Program-made: the position numbers and the translations under genes
The notes under the pieces: generated by a model
The model's input: the letters and a program-made list of their open reading frames with translations, nothing else
Told to the model about the DNA's origin: nothing
The model's database searches: none
Assembly: GCA_029260765.1 (NCBI GenBank)
Contig: JAJDCP010000079.1
Location: forward strand, 58,726 to 122,725
Reading direction: 5' to 3'
DNA: 64,000 bases
Source: Planctomycetota bacterium
GTDB taxonomy: Bacteria; Planctomycetota; J058; JAJDCP01
Part shown: positions 44,801-53,027 of the stretch, in pieces
Position numbering within the stretch: the stretch's first letter is position 1
Layout of the letters: each line of letters starts with the position of its first letter

Positions 44801-44891
44801 GAGTGCGAGGGCCGGATTCCAACGGGGTGCCGCAATCGTCACAGAAGCGCGCATCTGAGGCGATCAGCTTACCGCAATGGGAACAGTGCAC
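41805..44891 (-). CDS. Zinc-ribbon / Ser-Thr kinase / FGE-sulfatase domain transmembrane protein
   Basis: 1028 residues. The order is: zinc ribbon CSHCGKLIASDARFCDDC (~3-20); disordered linker; active kinase ~85-345 (GRGGMGSVFAAWH, VAVKTLL, HRDIKPSNIMV, DFGITRA, MSPEQSV); transmembrane helix ~375-400 (LALLVLLLLLGLGAAFFAG); a Gly-Pro-Glu repeat spacer ~420-480; three or four Ig-like beta domains ~490-760 (ESIRIQGITIPLEADGSF and similar); and an FGE/sulfatase-modifying domain ~790-1028 (GYRLPTEAEWEYACRAG, GGSFFEDVDFCRPAERQ). The receptor-like layout would have a cytoplasmic kinase and a periplasmic binding or modifying domain. The domain set parallels the protein at 2295-6329, but without a pseudokinase and with Ig-like spacers. 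Confidence 0.95.
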   Translation of the reverse strand: MHCSHCGKLIASDARFCDDCGTPLESGPRTPTMSERATLGPGQYGASSGQLALVPQTPNPPPRTPGPSVVPPSRAATVATGRLLAGKYEIRRPLGRGGMGSVFAAWHRGLGIEVAVKTLLPELAAQPQAAERFLREARACVKIRHPHAVGVYDLDRDPVTGTLYMVMDLCQGEPLYSMLQRGPLKVHVAVQLSIQILSALEAAHLLGLVHRDIKPSNIMVSEVDGRLQVKVLDFGITRAYSKAARSELTGGSTTRSGTMIGTPGYMSPEQSVGMRVDHRSDLFSLGIVLFEMLSGHRPWEAENPVRLVGVLLSEPYTPIESYRPEVPAGLVDVLARALKKHPKERFPEAQDFIAALVPFNSPEAVASAVSRGRGGGWLALLVLLLLLGLGAAFFAGAFDSLLRDENTPAESLAVVQPLPPGPGPEPEPGPGPEPEPGPGPGPEPGPGPEPEPGPGPEPGPGPGPEPGPGPGPGPGPGPEAEPQARFVSLKPASGSWVRRDEVVVSGQMERGVESIRIQGITIPLEADGSFAVELFVKEGRHEIQLACSHGGTSTETSVVVLVDSTRPKLVLENLRSGLVTAETRLALRGRIEDAFPREVAVGAQRTVTGPDGSFTLDVEIEPDQSDELLIEAWDEAGNNDEQRFIVIQDSQAPRVLFQTPNTSSVADLRLQGQLLEANLVEAQLAGVAVPVGSFEIPVRLRLGPNTFVLNARDAAGHATSETLRVSYLPPPSTLPDPVPDPVPDPGASGELPEGWRAVEAWEKAAQLQRDQSSELGLPIAAENSLGMRWVLVPAGEFSMGSPPDEAGRKHRETLHRVTLTQAFYIKEAEVTQAEYQQVIGENPAFFTDPLAPVERVSWLEAARFCNELSRREGLPACYVFDDEDNVQWLRAADGYRLPTEAEWEYACRAGSTTTYFWGPRYNGLYMHSNRNSEQPKPLGTMDFRRTSFGTYDMNGNVWEWCWDWYDADYGCQSRDVVDPLGPEQGDVRIFKGGSFFEDVDFCRPAERQYARASAHLNDVGFRPVRSIP
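43455..43640. repeat. Imperfect tandem repeat coding for a Gly-Pro-Glu spacer
   Basis: Repeated units of GGTCCTGGCCCGGGTTCCGG type on the plus strand (minus-strand coding of GPGPEPEP) fill ~185 bases of the kinase gene at 41805-44891. Length should vary between strains by slippage, changing the distance between the membrane helix and the Ig-like domains. Confidence 0.8.
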
Positions 44892-45104
44892 GAAGGATCC
44901 AAATCCTGATGGTTCTCGGTCACATTGCGCGCGAGATCGATCGCATCATGAGGACTTCGTTGGCTGGCGCGCGGTGCACACCAACGGCCTGATCCATTGG
45001 GGAGTAGAATCCGGCGGCGTGACCGCTGACCGGAACGGCGACAACGGGCGCGTCCGTGTGCGGGTCGAGCACCATAGCCCCCGAGCAACGCCGCCTCCTG
45101 GTTC

Positions 45105-45533
45105 ATGCTTGAGCGTAGTCGTAGACGTGATCCGCTGCAACTCACTCCGATCGTGCCCCGCGAAGAGGGGCGCTCCCACGTTCACGACGTGGTGACTGCG
45201 CTTCGAACCAGCCGTGACGACCTGTGCTTCGCGATCTTCGACGTGGGCAGGGGCCCCGAGACGATACCGGATTTCCGCAAGACGGCTGGGCTTCGGGGAG
45301 TTCCGACCTACCACGCCCAAGACCCCGAGGAGGTCGCCCGGCTCTTCAAGAACTGGGCTGTGAACATCAGACGGGGTTGGTGGCCGCTGGAGGCCGCTGC
45401 TCCCGAAGCGGTGGCGAGGTGCATGCCGTCGACCCGAGATGTCGAAAGCGCCTCTACGAGTTCACATCCCACCTCCAGTCCGTTGTTGACGGACTCTCAC
45501 GTGACGCTGCAAGAGTGGGCGTCTCTCGTATAA
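45105..45533 (+). CDS. Doubtful hypothetical protein, possibly a decayed gene
   Basis: A 142-codon frame with natural-looking middle part (LCFAIFDVGRGPETIPDFRK, then GVPTYHAQDPEEVARLFKNW) but no good ribosome site. The last ~40 codons turn compositionally odd, while another frame (45430-45510) becomes more protein-like, as in a frameshifted relic. I do not recognise it. It is the only candidate in the ~670-base gap 44892-45564. Confidence 0.3.
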   Translation: MLERSRRRDPLQLTPIVPREEGRSHVHDVVTALRTSRDDLCFAIFDVGRGPETIPDFRKTAGLRGVPTYHAQDPEEVARLFKNWAVNIRRGWWPLEAAAPEAVARCMPSTRDVESASTSSHPTSSPLLTDSHVTLQEWASLV

Positions 45534-45534
45534 T
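45529..45534 (+). promoter_or_regulatory. Consensus -10 element TATAAT for the CnaB protein gene
   Basis: TATAAT lies 31 bases before the ATG at 45565. The -35 region at the correct spacing (GCTGCA, 17 bases upstream) is weak. Transcription would start near 45541, giving a ~24-base leader that includes GGAGAG. Confidence 0.5.
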
Positions 45535-45564
45535 GCAAGCAAAGTCGAATCCGGAGAGTCGAGC

Positions 45565-47442
45565 ATGCGGCGTGACACCTTCCTCGGTTTAGGCATCGGT
45601 CTGATCCTGGTCGCGCTGCTCGGCATTTTCCTCTACCTGCAGACAAGACCAGCAGCCCCCGAGCCGGGGACGCCGACGGCACCTGGCCCGACGGTCGAGG
45701 CCATCCCGAGGTCGCAACCCACCCCGCCGGAGCAGCCGGCCCCCGCATCGGCTGGGGGGACGGGTGAGCCGGCGGACCCCCCAGCCGACGCCGCCCCGCC
45801 CACGCTCGATCCGTCCCCCGCCGGCCCGGCGGGCGGCGACGCTGCTTCGCCTGCGACCCCGGCAGCGGAGAGCCTCGTCACCGGAGGCGTGCCATCGGCC
45901 TCTGGTGCGCGCGTGACCGGGCGCGTGGTCGATACCCGGGGCGCCGAAGTGCCGGGAAGCCTTGTGCTGGCGGTCTTTCGGCGCGACGACGGCATCGCCC
46001 GAAGCCTCCAGTGTGTGACCGATGCGGCGGGGGCGTTTGCTTTCGAGGCGCTCGAGCCCGCACGCTACGAGCTCCGCGCCCTCAGCAACGCGCACATCGC
46101 CAGCGAGCGGCACTCGCTGGACCTCGCCCGCGACCAGCTCGTCGAGGGACTGGTGCTGGTGCTTCGGGACGGCTTCGACGTCGTGGGCAGGGTCGTCGAG
46201 GTCGGAAGTGATCAACCCCTGGCCGGCGCCACCATCAGTGCCCGGGCGCGCCGTCCCGAGTCGCGCACATACGGGGAGCGGCGCACGAGCACCGGCGCCG
46301 ATGGCGCATTCACACTGCGCAACCTGTTTGCCGCCACCTGGTCTCTGCGCGTCAAGGCGGACCCCACCCACCTCCCGGCACAGGCCAAAGAGAAGCTAGC
46401 CGAGGACGCCACGCCCTTGCGGTTCGAGCTCGCTCCCGGCGCGAGCCTCACCGGCAACGTGCGCGGTCCGGATGGGCGGGTGCTCGGTGGCGTGAAGATC
46501 AGGGCCCGGGATGCCGGCTCGCGGACCGTGCGCACGGAGTCCGCGATCGACGGCAGCTTCCAGACGGCGGCGCTGACACCGGGCATCATCCACGTGACGG
46601 CGCAATCCGCCGATCAGACGCTACGCTTCGACGGGGACGTACAGGCCGCATCGGTCGGCCCCCTTCCCTACGATATCGTCCTGCAGGAGCTTGGCTCGAT
46701 CGAGGGGGTGGTGGTGGATGGGAACGGTGCATCCCCGGGTCGGGTCGTTGTGGCGGTCGAGAGCGAGGGCGGCGATGTGCTCGAGGCCGATACGGAGGAC
46801 GACGGCAGCTTCCGGGTGCCGGGCCTGCTCGACGGCCTCTATCGGGCCTACGCCCACACCCTCCGGTGGTTGCCCGCCGAGACCCTGGCCGTGCGCATCG
46901 AAGCCGGGCGCTCCGTCTCCGCCTTGCGCCTGCGCGTCGGCCCGGCGGCCTGTGTCGCGGGCACGGTGCGGCGTGGCGGCGCTCCCGATGCGTTCGTCAC
47001 AATCAGCCTGATTCCGGTGCCCGAAGGAGATCCAGAGGCCGACGAGCAGAGTGACGGCGACGGCAGCTACGCGGTCTGGGGTCTGTCTGGTGGTGAGTAT
47101 GTTCTGTTGGCGCGCAGCCGCCACCACGACGAGCTGTGCCATCAGTTGTTGCACGTAGCCCCCGGGGAGTCTCTGCACGTCGACCTCGCCATGCGAGCCG
47201 CGGGAGCACTCGAGGGCAGCGTCCGTTGGCAGGAGGCGGCGCCTTCGGAGGTCATCGCCCGGTTGCTGCCGTTGGGCGATGCGCAGCGCGCCGTGATCGC
47301 TGAGGACGGAACCTTCCGGCTCACGGGCCTCTTCCTCGGCTCCTATCAGGTGGTGGCCGTGGGGGACGGGCACACTGGGACCGCACAGAGGGTGCTGATC
47401 GACGGCTCGGGCACGCGCTCGCTCGAGCTGGTCTTTCCTTGA
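45565..47442 (+). CDS. Membrane-anchored protein with tandem carboxypeptidase-regulatory (CnaB-like) domains
   Basis: 625 residues; GGAGAG upstream of the ATG. One N-terminal transmembrane helix (LGLGIGLILVALLGIFLYL, ~7-26) acts as an uncleaved anchor. A ~90-residue Pro/Ala/Thr-rich spacer follows, then five or six tandem ~85-residue beta-sandwich repeats of the CnaB/CarboxypepD_reg type (GRVVDTRGAEVPGSLV, GRVVEVGSDQPLAGATIS, GNVRGPDGRVLGGVKI, GVVVDGNGASPGRVVV). Such arrays are stalks or binding platforms in the periplasm. No enzymatic domain is present. It is expressed from its own promoter. The partner is unknown. Confidence 0.9.
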   Translation: MRRDTFLGLGIGLILVALLGIFLYLQTRPAAPEPGTPTAPGPTVEAIPRSQPTPPEQPAPASAGGTGEPADPPADAAPPTLDPSPAGPAGGDAASPATPAAESLVTGGVPSASGARVTGRVVDTRGAEVPGSLVLAVFRRDDGIARSLQCVTDAAGAFAFEALEPARYELRALSNAHIASERHSLDLARDQLVEGLVLVLRDGFDVVGRVVEVGSDQPLAGATISARARRPESRTYGERRTSTGADGAFTLRNLFAATWSLRVKADPTHLPAQAKEKLAEDATPLRFELAPGASLTGNVRGPDGRVLGGVKIRARDAGSRTVRTESAIDGSFQTAALTPGIIHVTAQSADQTLRFDGDVQAASVGPLPYDIVLQELGSIEGVVVDGNGASPGRVVVAVESEGGDVLEADTEDDGSFRVPGLLDGLYRAYAHTLRWLPAETLAVRIEAGRSVSALRLRVGPAACVAGTVRRGGAPDAFVTISLIPVPEGDPEADEQSDGDGSYAVWGLSGGEYVLLARSRHHDELCHQLLHVAPGESLHVDLAMRAAGALEGSVRWQEAAPSEVIARLLPLGDAQRAVIAEDGTFRLTGLFLGSYQVVAVGDGHTGTAQRVLIDGSGTRSLELVFP

Positions 47443-47655
47443 GGCGGCGCCTTCGGCAAAGAACGCAGCCGGGCGTGAAGCGAATCGGGCGAAGCAGCTG
47501 GACGAGCAGAGCGGTACGTAGTGGCTGGGAGTCTCGGATGGGAGAAGGCCTTGCGCGTGCCCCCAAACTCTCCAGCGAAAAGTCATACACTTCATGTAAG
47601 ATGTCCGGGACCTCTCGAGGTCACACACTAAGGAGGCTTTCCCGCGACCACCACC

Positions 47656-48693
47656 GTGCAGAAAGAAGTGCGTACACTCTACAACCGCCTGCAAAGGGCC
47701 GGGATTCCCAGGTCATTCCTGAAGAAGTATGTGCTTCCGGATTGGTGGGACGACCAGGCAGCGCAGACACCTGGTGGCCTCTCAGAGTTGCTGCTGCATG
47801 TTGCCAACCACACGGGGCTTCCCGTCGAACAACTACGTAGCGAGTCGGCTCTTTCGCTCGCAGCCGAGCCCGGAGTCAAGCTCAAGCGCGCGTCGAACGC
47901 CGACGACAGCTCCGTTGCGCCCTCGCGGCAGGTCGTGGCTCAGGTCTCACGGCTCCTAAGCCGAGGTGCCGCGGGCCCGGTGCGGGATCTGGGGAGCCCG
48001 GCTGAGATCCGTGAAGAGATCCTTGGCAAGGAGGAGGTGGTCGATCTGAAGGGGCTCGTGGACTATTGCTGGTCGGCCGGCATGCCCGTCGTACATGTCG
48101 CCAACCTTCCGAAGGTCGCGCGGAGCAAGACTATCCATGGCTTGGCTCTGCAGCATCGCGGCAGACCCGTGATTGCCGTCACCCAGAAGAGGAAGCACCC
48201 CGCCTGGCTCCTCTTCGACGTGGCCCACGAGCTGGGACATGTCGCCATGGGACATGTCGCCGAGGGCGGAATGTTGGTCGACGAGACCGTCGACATCGAC
48301 AGCCAGGACACGGACGAAATCGAGGCGAACGCCTTCGCTCTGGAGCTTCTGACCGGCGCGGCGAACACTCGCTACCGTGCGACCGGGCAATGGCCCAATG
48401 CCGCCACCCTGGCTCGAATGGCCGCCAAGATCTCCCGGAGGGATGGCGTCGCTGCGGGGCATGTGGTCCTGAATTACGCAAACTCCATGGGCGACCCATT
48501 CTGGGGAGTCGCCCAGGCTGCCTTGAAGCGGCTGGGGTTCAGCAAGAGTGGCCCCGACACCATGCGAGAGGCCCTCGCCGGCAATCTTGACTGGTCACTG
48601 TTTTCTGACGAGGTGAGTGCCTACATCGTGCGGCTGACCTCGAGCGGGCACACCAAGGCGCGATCAGTCTCTGGGACAATGACGCAGTCTTGA
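47656..48693 (+). CDS. ImmA/IrrE family metallopeptidase (antitoxin/regulator of a PIN module)
   Basis: 345 residues from GTG 47656. A perfect AGGAGG at 47631-47636 lies 19 bases upstream with no usual start codon at normal spacing, so initiation here is uncertain. Residues 1-110 are a helical region probably replacing the usual HTH. The ImmA/IrrE peptidase core has FDVAHELGHVAMGHV (zinc HExxH) at ~190-203 and Glu in DTDEIEANAFALELL (~220). ImmA/IrrE peptidases cleave repressors in response to stress or phage. The stop overlaps the downstream PIN-like gene, as expected for a COG2856-PIN toxin-antitoxin-type pair. Confidence 0.88.
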   Translation: MQKEVRTLYNRLQRAGIPRSFLKKYVLPDWWDDQAAQTPGGLSELLLHVANHTGLPVEQLRSESALSLAAEPGVKLKRASNADDSSVAPSRQVVAQVSRLLSRGAAGPVRDLGSPAEIREEILGKEEVVDLKGLVDYCWSAGMPVVHVANLPKVARSKTIHGLALQHRGRPVIAVTQKRKHPAWLLFDVAHELGHVAMGHVAEGGMLVDETVDIDSQDTDEIEANAFALELLTGAANTRYRATGQWPNAATLARMAAKISRRDGVAAGHVVLNYANSMGDPFWGVAQAALKRLGFSKSGPDTMREALAGNLDWSLFSDEVSAYIVRLTSSGHTKARSVSGTMTQS

Positions 48694-49282
48694 AGATCTG
48701 CGCCTTTGGGCTCATTGAGGAAGCCAAGGCGGTGCTGGAGATTGAAGGCGTGGCCGTTCTTGCTACGGCACGTTTCAAGCTCTGCCCGAGGGCGCCGAGG
48801 CAGCGGCTGGGTGCAGAGAGCGTTGGGGGCCCGGGCTCGTCCAACGCGTTGAGGCCTTTCTGGGTACGTGCATCGAGATCAACGTGGATCCGGCAGCGGT
48901 CGACCGTCTGTCCGGCATCGACGATCTGGATGCCGGCGAGGTCGTGCTGTTCAAAGGTGGAGCCCTCCGCGACCGAGATCTGGTCGTCACCGGGGACAAG
49001 CGCGCCATTCGGGCGCTCCATGCGGCTGCAGAGGCGGGGATCGCTGCGGTTTCCGAAGTCGTCGACAAGCTGGAAGGCAGGGTCGTTTCTGTGGAGCAGG
49101 TCTTCCGCCGGCTTGTGATCCGATACGGAAGCGAGCTCGTGTATGCACACAAGCCACTTTGTAGCGTGGATACCGTGCTCGACATCGTGATCCGACCCAA
49201 CCGGCAGCAGACGCTGGCAGGCCTGAACTCCTATATCGCGAGCCTCCGCGCTGAGGTGGGCCGGCTCTTGTGCGCCAATTGA
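48663..49282 (+). pseudogene. PIN-like nuclease partner of the ImmA/IrrE protein, frameshifted
   Basis: Frame 1 reads ISLWDNDAVLKICAFGLIEE...LATARFKL (first acidic residue in WDND). Near 48780 the reading must step back one base, after which LVQRVEAFLGTCIEINVDP, LDAGEVVLF (Glu), VVTGDKRAIRAL (Asp) and a C-terminal helix continue to 49282. These are the PIN-domain acidic positions in order. There is no ATG, GTG or TTG before WDND; the likely first codon is ATC 48663. The single shift without a slippery heptamer suggests inactivation or an assembly indel. It overlaps the ImmA gene by 31 bases, so the two were co-translated. Toxin role is inferred. Confidence 0.7.
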
Positions 49283-49331
49283 CTCCGACGCCATGGACAG
49301 CGGCTCGTTGCCACGGAAGAAGGTGTGATTC

Positions 49332-49838
49332 ATGTCCTTGACCACCATTGTCGTGGCTTGGAAGGGGCCCTACCGTTTCGCCGAGGCGATCGAAGAGCGG
49401 GGAACGCGCCTGTATCTCGTATTCGGCCGGAACAGGCACGGAAGGAAGCCCGCGCATCGCCGACTGCTCTACCATGGGATTTCGGAGAACAAGCAAGGCG
49501 TCGGTCGAAGAATCCGAGCCCACGAGGGCCAGCCCTACGACCATCGCGACAACCGCTGGTGGATCGGACGCATCACGCAGCCCGGGCGGCCGCGGCGTTG
49601 GCATCTCGAGGCTGCGGAGTGGATGCTGGTCTACTTTGAGGGACCCAAGCACAACATCAAGAAGAAGCAGAACGCACCTTCCAAAGACGTTCTGTTGGTG
49701 AACAAGTGGTTCACGGTCCATGACGAAGCCCGCACCCGTCGAACGGGTGTCATGGCCGGCATGTCGGACGTCTTGCTCTGGGAGCAAGACCATCTCCGGC
49801 ACGCGGGCAAACTCCAGGTGGTCCGCTTCATCGACTGA
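49332..49838 (+). CDS. GIY-YIG-fold-like protein, copy B
   Basis: 168 residues; GAAGGTG upstream of the ATG. The motif order equals copy A at 30279: LYLVFGRNR, LLYHGISEN, GVGRRIRAHEG, RWWIGRI, LEAAEWMLVYF (metal Glu), KHNIKKK (Asn), then DVLLVNKWF and RRTGVMAGMSDVLLWE. Around 60% identity by eye, with divergence confined to loops and the last 15 residues. It is intact, while the preceding PIN gene is broken. Both copies sit directly downstream of a defence or toxin module, which makes a role as linked nuclease effector or as a separate addiction gene plausible. No partner gene follows it before the tRNA. Confidence 0.75.
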   Translation: MSLTTIVVAWKGPYRFAEAIEERGTRLYLVFGRNRHGRKPAHRRLLYHGISENKQGVGRRIRAHEGQPYDHRDNRWWIGRITQPGRPRRWHLEAAEWMLVYFEGPKHNIKKKQNAPSKDVLLVNKWFTVHDEARTRRTGVMAGMSDVLLWEQDHLRHAGKLQVVRFID

Positions 49839-50491
49839 GCGGCCCCAGACTGCTCCAGCAATGCGCCGTCTGTCACTCGGAACAAACACAGGCGCCCTAC
49901 CGTGGAACTGGACCCCGTCCTGGTCAAAGACCATCGAGCCGTCTGGGTGCTTTGACGGGTCAACGACACAAGCCGGCACGCCTGGCCTGACTGTGGCGCA
50001 TACTGATTCGACTTGAACTCAGCGACGCGATCTGCGCCAAACAGAGCCTGCCGCCAGCCGTGATCGCGGGGCTCCGGAGTTGGTGCCGCCTCCCGCCGTT
50101 CATTCGCGAGTGCATCGACTCCCTCCTTGCGGGAGCGCTTGACAGTCCCACCAGGTCAGGCACTTGCAATCACGAACGGGCGCGTCCCGCCTCGTCAGGT
50201 TTCTCGCTCTCGCAGTAGGTTACCGGAGGCGGCGGCCGCGTGGAGGCGGCGGGGAGCGGCGCCAATGACGCCTTCTGAGCTGGTCCGCTCGTTGTTGGGC
50301 AGCAGTGTGGCCCTCAGCTGGATCGTAAGCTGTGACATTGTGGATTGGGCGCAGTATCAACACCTGCGGGATTCGCTGGCGCGGCAAAGCTGCGCGTGCC
50401 TGGATGGTTGGAAGTTCTCGCGAGAGGGCTTTCCAGATGGCGCTGCGCGATGATACGGAGGAACCTGGTTTCGGTGGCCTTCCCCCACAAC
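49839..50491. other. Gene-free stretch before tRNA-Val
   Basis: About 650 bases between the GIY-YIG-like gene and the tRNA terminator. Short frames on both strands have no ribosome sites and no recognisable products. The segment from 49839 to 49980 reads on the minus strand as a continuing open frame (CVVDPSKHPDGSMVFDQDG) that could be a relic, but it is not identifiable. Confidence 0.4.
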
Positions 50492-50536
50492 AAAAAGCAA
50501 AACCCCGAGCCACAGCCTGCAAGGCCGGACTCGGGG
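50492..50536 (-). terminator. Rho-independent terminator of tRNA-Val
   Basis: On the minus strand, CCCCGAG (50536-50530) pairs with CTCGGGG (50509-50503), with further inner pairing across GCCTTGCAGGC, followed by TTTTGCTTTTTG. It lies a few bases beyond the tRNA 3' end. This is a classical stem plus U-tract. Confidence 0.85.
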
Positions 50537-50538
50537 CA

Positions 50539-50612
<74 letters not shown>

Positions 50613-50625
50613 GTTTCGGCGGGAA

Positions 50626-50654
50626 AATCTACCACATCCGGCCCCCGGCGCCAA
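50626..50654 (-). promoter_or_regulatory. Sigma-70-like promoter of tRNA-Val
   Basis: On the minus strand TTGGCG (50654-50649), a 17-base spacer, then TAGATT (50631-50626), 13 bases before the tRNA 5' end. Spacing is optimal and both hexamers are close to consensus. Confidence 0.65.
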
Positions 50655-50897
50655 ACATTTTCCTCGAATCTGCTCCCCAGTAGACAATCCCCCACAAGCT
50701 TTTTGTCAGACGGCTTCCACCGAGTAGACTTGCATGCATGGGACAGGATCCCCGCTCTCGGGGCGTCCTCCAGAACCCCGCCGGCCACGGTCCGCGTCCC
50801 ACAGGAGTTCTCGATGGGCTCCGCTCTGCCCGCAACTGCCGGCGTCCGCGCCGTAGGCTGCCTGGTGGAGTGCCCTGGGGGGTCAAGGAGGTAATGC

Positions 50898-52139
50898 GTG
50901 ACGGTCTTTGACACTCTGAAACAGGCCAAACAGGTCACGGGCAAGCTCAAGCCCGAATTGAACGCCCTGGTGACCAAGCTGGGGGGTGTGGAGAGCTTTC
51001 TCGGCGTCCCCAAGAACATCCGCAGCATCATCGACGACTTCCAGTTGATCGTGGATCGGCTCAAGACGACGGTCGATGTGGTCAGCTACATCCCGGGCAT
51101 CGGGGGCGTGGTCGCCAAAGCCCTCAAGCCTGTGCTGAAAGGCCTGCAGAAGGCGCTGAAGAAGCTGAAGCGGGTCAAAGACCTGCTCAAGGCGGCAGAC
51201 GGCAAGCTCTCCAAAGCCAAGAAGTCGGTGGCGAAGATCAAGAAACCGCTGCAGAACATGGTCGCTCTGTGCGAAAAGCAGCAGATGCTGTTCGACGTCT
51301 ATGGAGGGCAGATCAAGAACGCGCCCGCCACGGGTCAGCTCGGCCCGATGGTCAGCGAGATCGGCCGGCTGAGCACGGAATTGAAGGGCATGGTGCCCAA
51401 GGTCCACAAGTTCGGCGAAGACATCGACAAGGTCCTGGCATCGGTGCTGACGGCTTCGGTGCTGATCAGCTCAGGGTCTACTCTGCTGTCCACGCTGCGC
51501 GCGGTGCTGGCTCCGATTGAATTCGTGGGCAAGGCGATCAAGGCGGTCCTCAAGGCGATCGGCCTCGAAGCGCTGAAGGCGTGGATTGAGAAGGGCATCG
51601 ACTGGATCCTCTACCAGCTGGGCATCGACCTCAGCGCGATCAAGACCTTCATCAGTGACCAGCTCGAGCCTTTCGTGAAGGAGCTCGAGACGTACGTGAC
51701 CGAGTACCTCAAGCTGTTGGAAGGCTTGCTGCCCGGGCTGGACCTGCTGGTGGTCGTGCATCAGAAGCTCAAGCGCCTGGACGAGCTGCATGCGAAGGTC
51801 CATGCCACCTGGGGCGGACAGGGGCAGGGCAAATACAACATCTCGCACGTGAAGTGGTCGAAGAACAAGCTGACGTTCCTGGCGGCGGGCTTCGACAAGG
51901 TCTACGTCAAGTTCTTCGACTGCGACGGCGGCTACGACTACGACGAGTCCGGCAAGAAGCTCGGGGGCGTCTGGGACAGCGACAGCCAGATCGGCGCTAT
52001 CCGCACGGTCACGATCAAGAACGGCCTCGGCAGCATCGACGCGACCGGAAGCGCCCGCAACAGCGGCGACACCTACGGGATCATCTACCGCGACCCGGCC
52101 TGCAAGCAGCCGATGCGGCGCTCGAATGTCATGCCCTGA
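50898..52139 (+). CDS. Helix-rich protein with C-terminal FFD beta domain
   Basis: 413 residues from GTG 50898 with AAGGAGGT 5 bases upstream. Residues 1-300 are almost wholly amphipathic helices, very Lys- and Leu-rich (GLQKALKKLKRVKDLLKAAD), with several hydrophobic stretches (TASVLISSGSTLLSTLRAVL). The C-terminal ~90 residues switch to a beta module containing VYVKFFDCDGGYDYDESGKK, similar to the LRVKFFDYDTGGSDDE module of the effector-like protein at 8172-11630. No signal peptide. It could be a second, smaller member of the same secreted or membrane-disrupting class. The family is not recognised. It stands alone, opposite the operon ending at 52152. Confidence 0.8.
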   Translation: MTVFDTLKQAKQVTGKLKPELNALVTKLGGVESFLGVPKNIRSIIDDFQLIVDRLKTTVDVVSYIPGIGGVVAKALKPVLKGLQKALKKLKRVKDLLKAADGKLSKAKKSVAKIKKPLQNMVALCEKQQMLFDVYGGQIKNAPATGQLGPMVSEIGRLSTELKGMVPKVHKFGEDIDKVLASVLTASVLISSGSTLLSTLRAVLAPIEFVGKAIKAVLKAIGLEALKAWIEKGIDWILYQLGIDLSAIKTFISDQLEPFVKELETYVTEYLKLLEGLLPGLDLLVVVHQKLKRLDELHAKVHATWGGQGQGKYNISHVKWSKNKLTFLAAGFDKVYVKFFDCDGGYDYDESGKKLGGVWDSDSQIGAIRTVTIKNGLGSIDATGSARNSGDTYGIIYRDPACKQPMRRSNVMP

Positions 52140-52151
52140 GGGGCCGCCCCC

Positions 52152-52940
52152 TCAGTCGCCCGCTTCGAAGCTGTAGTCGAAGTGCTCCGTCAGCATCTGG
52201 CGCGCCTCGACGCGGCCTTCCTCGGCCTCGGTAGCCCACTCAAGACCAGGATCCACCTCGAGCGCCCGGTTGTAGGCCGCCTCGGCGTCTTCGTCTTCTT
52301 CGAAGGCGTAGAGCAGATTGCCCAGCCCCACCCAGTTGCCGGGGAAGTCTGGGGCCAACTCGACAGCCTGGTTGTAGTGGTATTCCGCCTTGTCGAGGTC
52401 GCCCACGCTGATGCCCATCGGCGCCACCAGGTAGACCTCGCCCAGCACGCGGTGGGCCCATGCCTGTAGAAACGCTCCGTCCAGCTTAGCGGAAGCCAGG
52501 GCCAGCTCGAGCATGCGCGGCACCTTCCCCAGCGCGGTCAAGCGGTTGGTGTCGATGAACAGCCCGTACAGGATGGCCGCGAAAAGCAGAGCGTCCGCCC
52601 GCTGCTGTCCCTCTCCCAACGCAGCACACTCTTCCCACAACGACTCCAGCTCACCGGTGTCGCGACCGTCCGGCTTCTGCCGCTCGGCGATCCAGGCTGC
52701 CGCCCGGGCGTAGCGCAGCAGGTTGCGTTCGGAGTGGTCGTTGTGCCAGGCGACCTCGAGCAGCTGCTTGGCCGCGGCGACGTGCAGGCTGTCCCGCGGC
52801 CCGACCATCAGGGCCTCGCCGCCCAGTTCCGCGGCGCTGGAGCTGACCAGCAGGTCGCGCTCACTCTCGCCCGGCCGAGGCCCCACGCACGCGCACAGCC
52901 CCAAGATCGGCAGGACCATCCCACACAGCACAAGCCGCAT
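52152..52940 (-). CDS. TPR-containing lipoprotein
   Basis: 262 residues. I choose ATG 52940 because it gives a short signal peptide with a lipobox (ILGLCAC); a TTG at 52976 is an alternative with AAGG upstream. The mature chain is helical with tetratricopeptide repeats at ~170-240 (AEYHYNQAVELAPDFPGNWVGLG, AEAAYNRALEVDPG pattern). It probably acts as a scaffold in the periplasm. It is the last gene of the minus-strand group headed by the kinase at 57593, and is likely to assist the substrate-binding-like and propeller proteins encoded upstream. Confidence 0.85.
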   Translation of the reverse strand: MRLVLCGMVLPILGLCACVGPRPGESERDLLVSSSAAELGGEALMVGPRDSLHVAAAKQLLEVAWHNDHSERNLLRYARAAAWIAERQKPDGRDTGELESLWEECAALGEGQQRADALLFAAILYGLFIDTNRLTALGKVPRMLELALASAKLDGAFLQAWAHRVLGEVYLVAPMGISVGDLDKAEYHYNQAVELAPDFPGNWVGLGNLLYAFEEDEDAEAAYNRALEVDPGLEWATEAEEGRVEARQMLTEHFDYSFEAGD

Positions 52941-53027
52941 AGGGAGTGTCGTGGTTTGGCCTCGAAGCACCCGCAAGCTCGCCTTGGGAGGGCGGACCGT
53001 GCGCGCCGGCCCTGGAAAGGCGCCAGT

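Noticed and set aside
45497..45748. Minus-strand Pro/Arg-rich small frame over the CnaB gene start
   Set aside because: It overlaps a well-supported promoter, ribosome site and start of the plus-strand gene.
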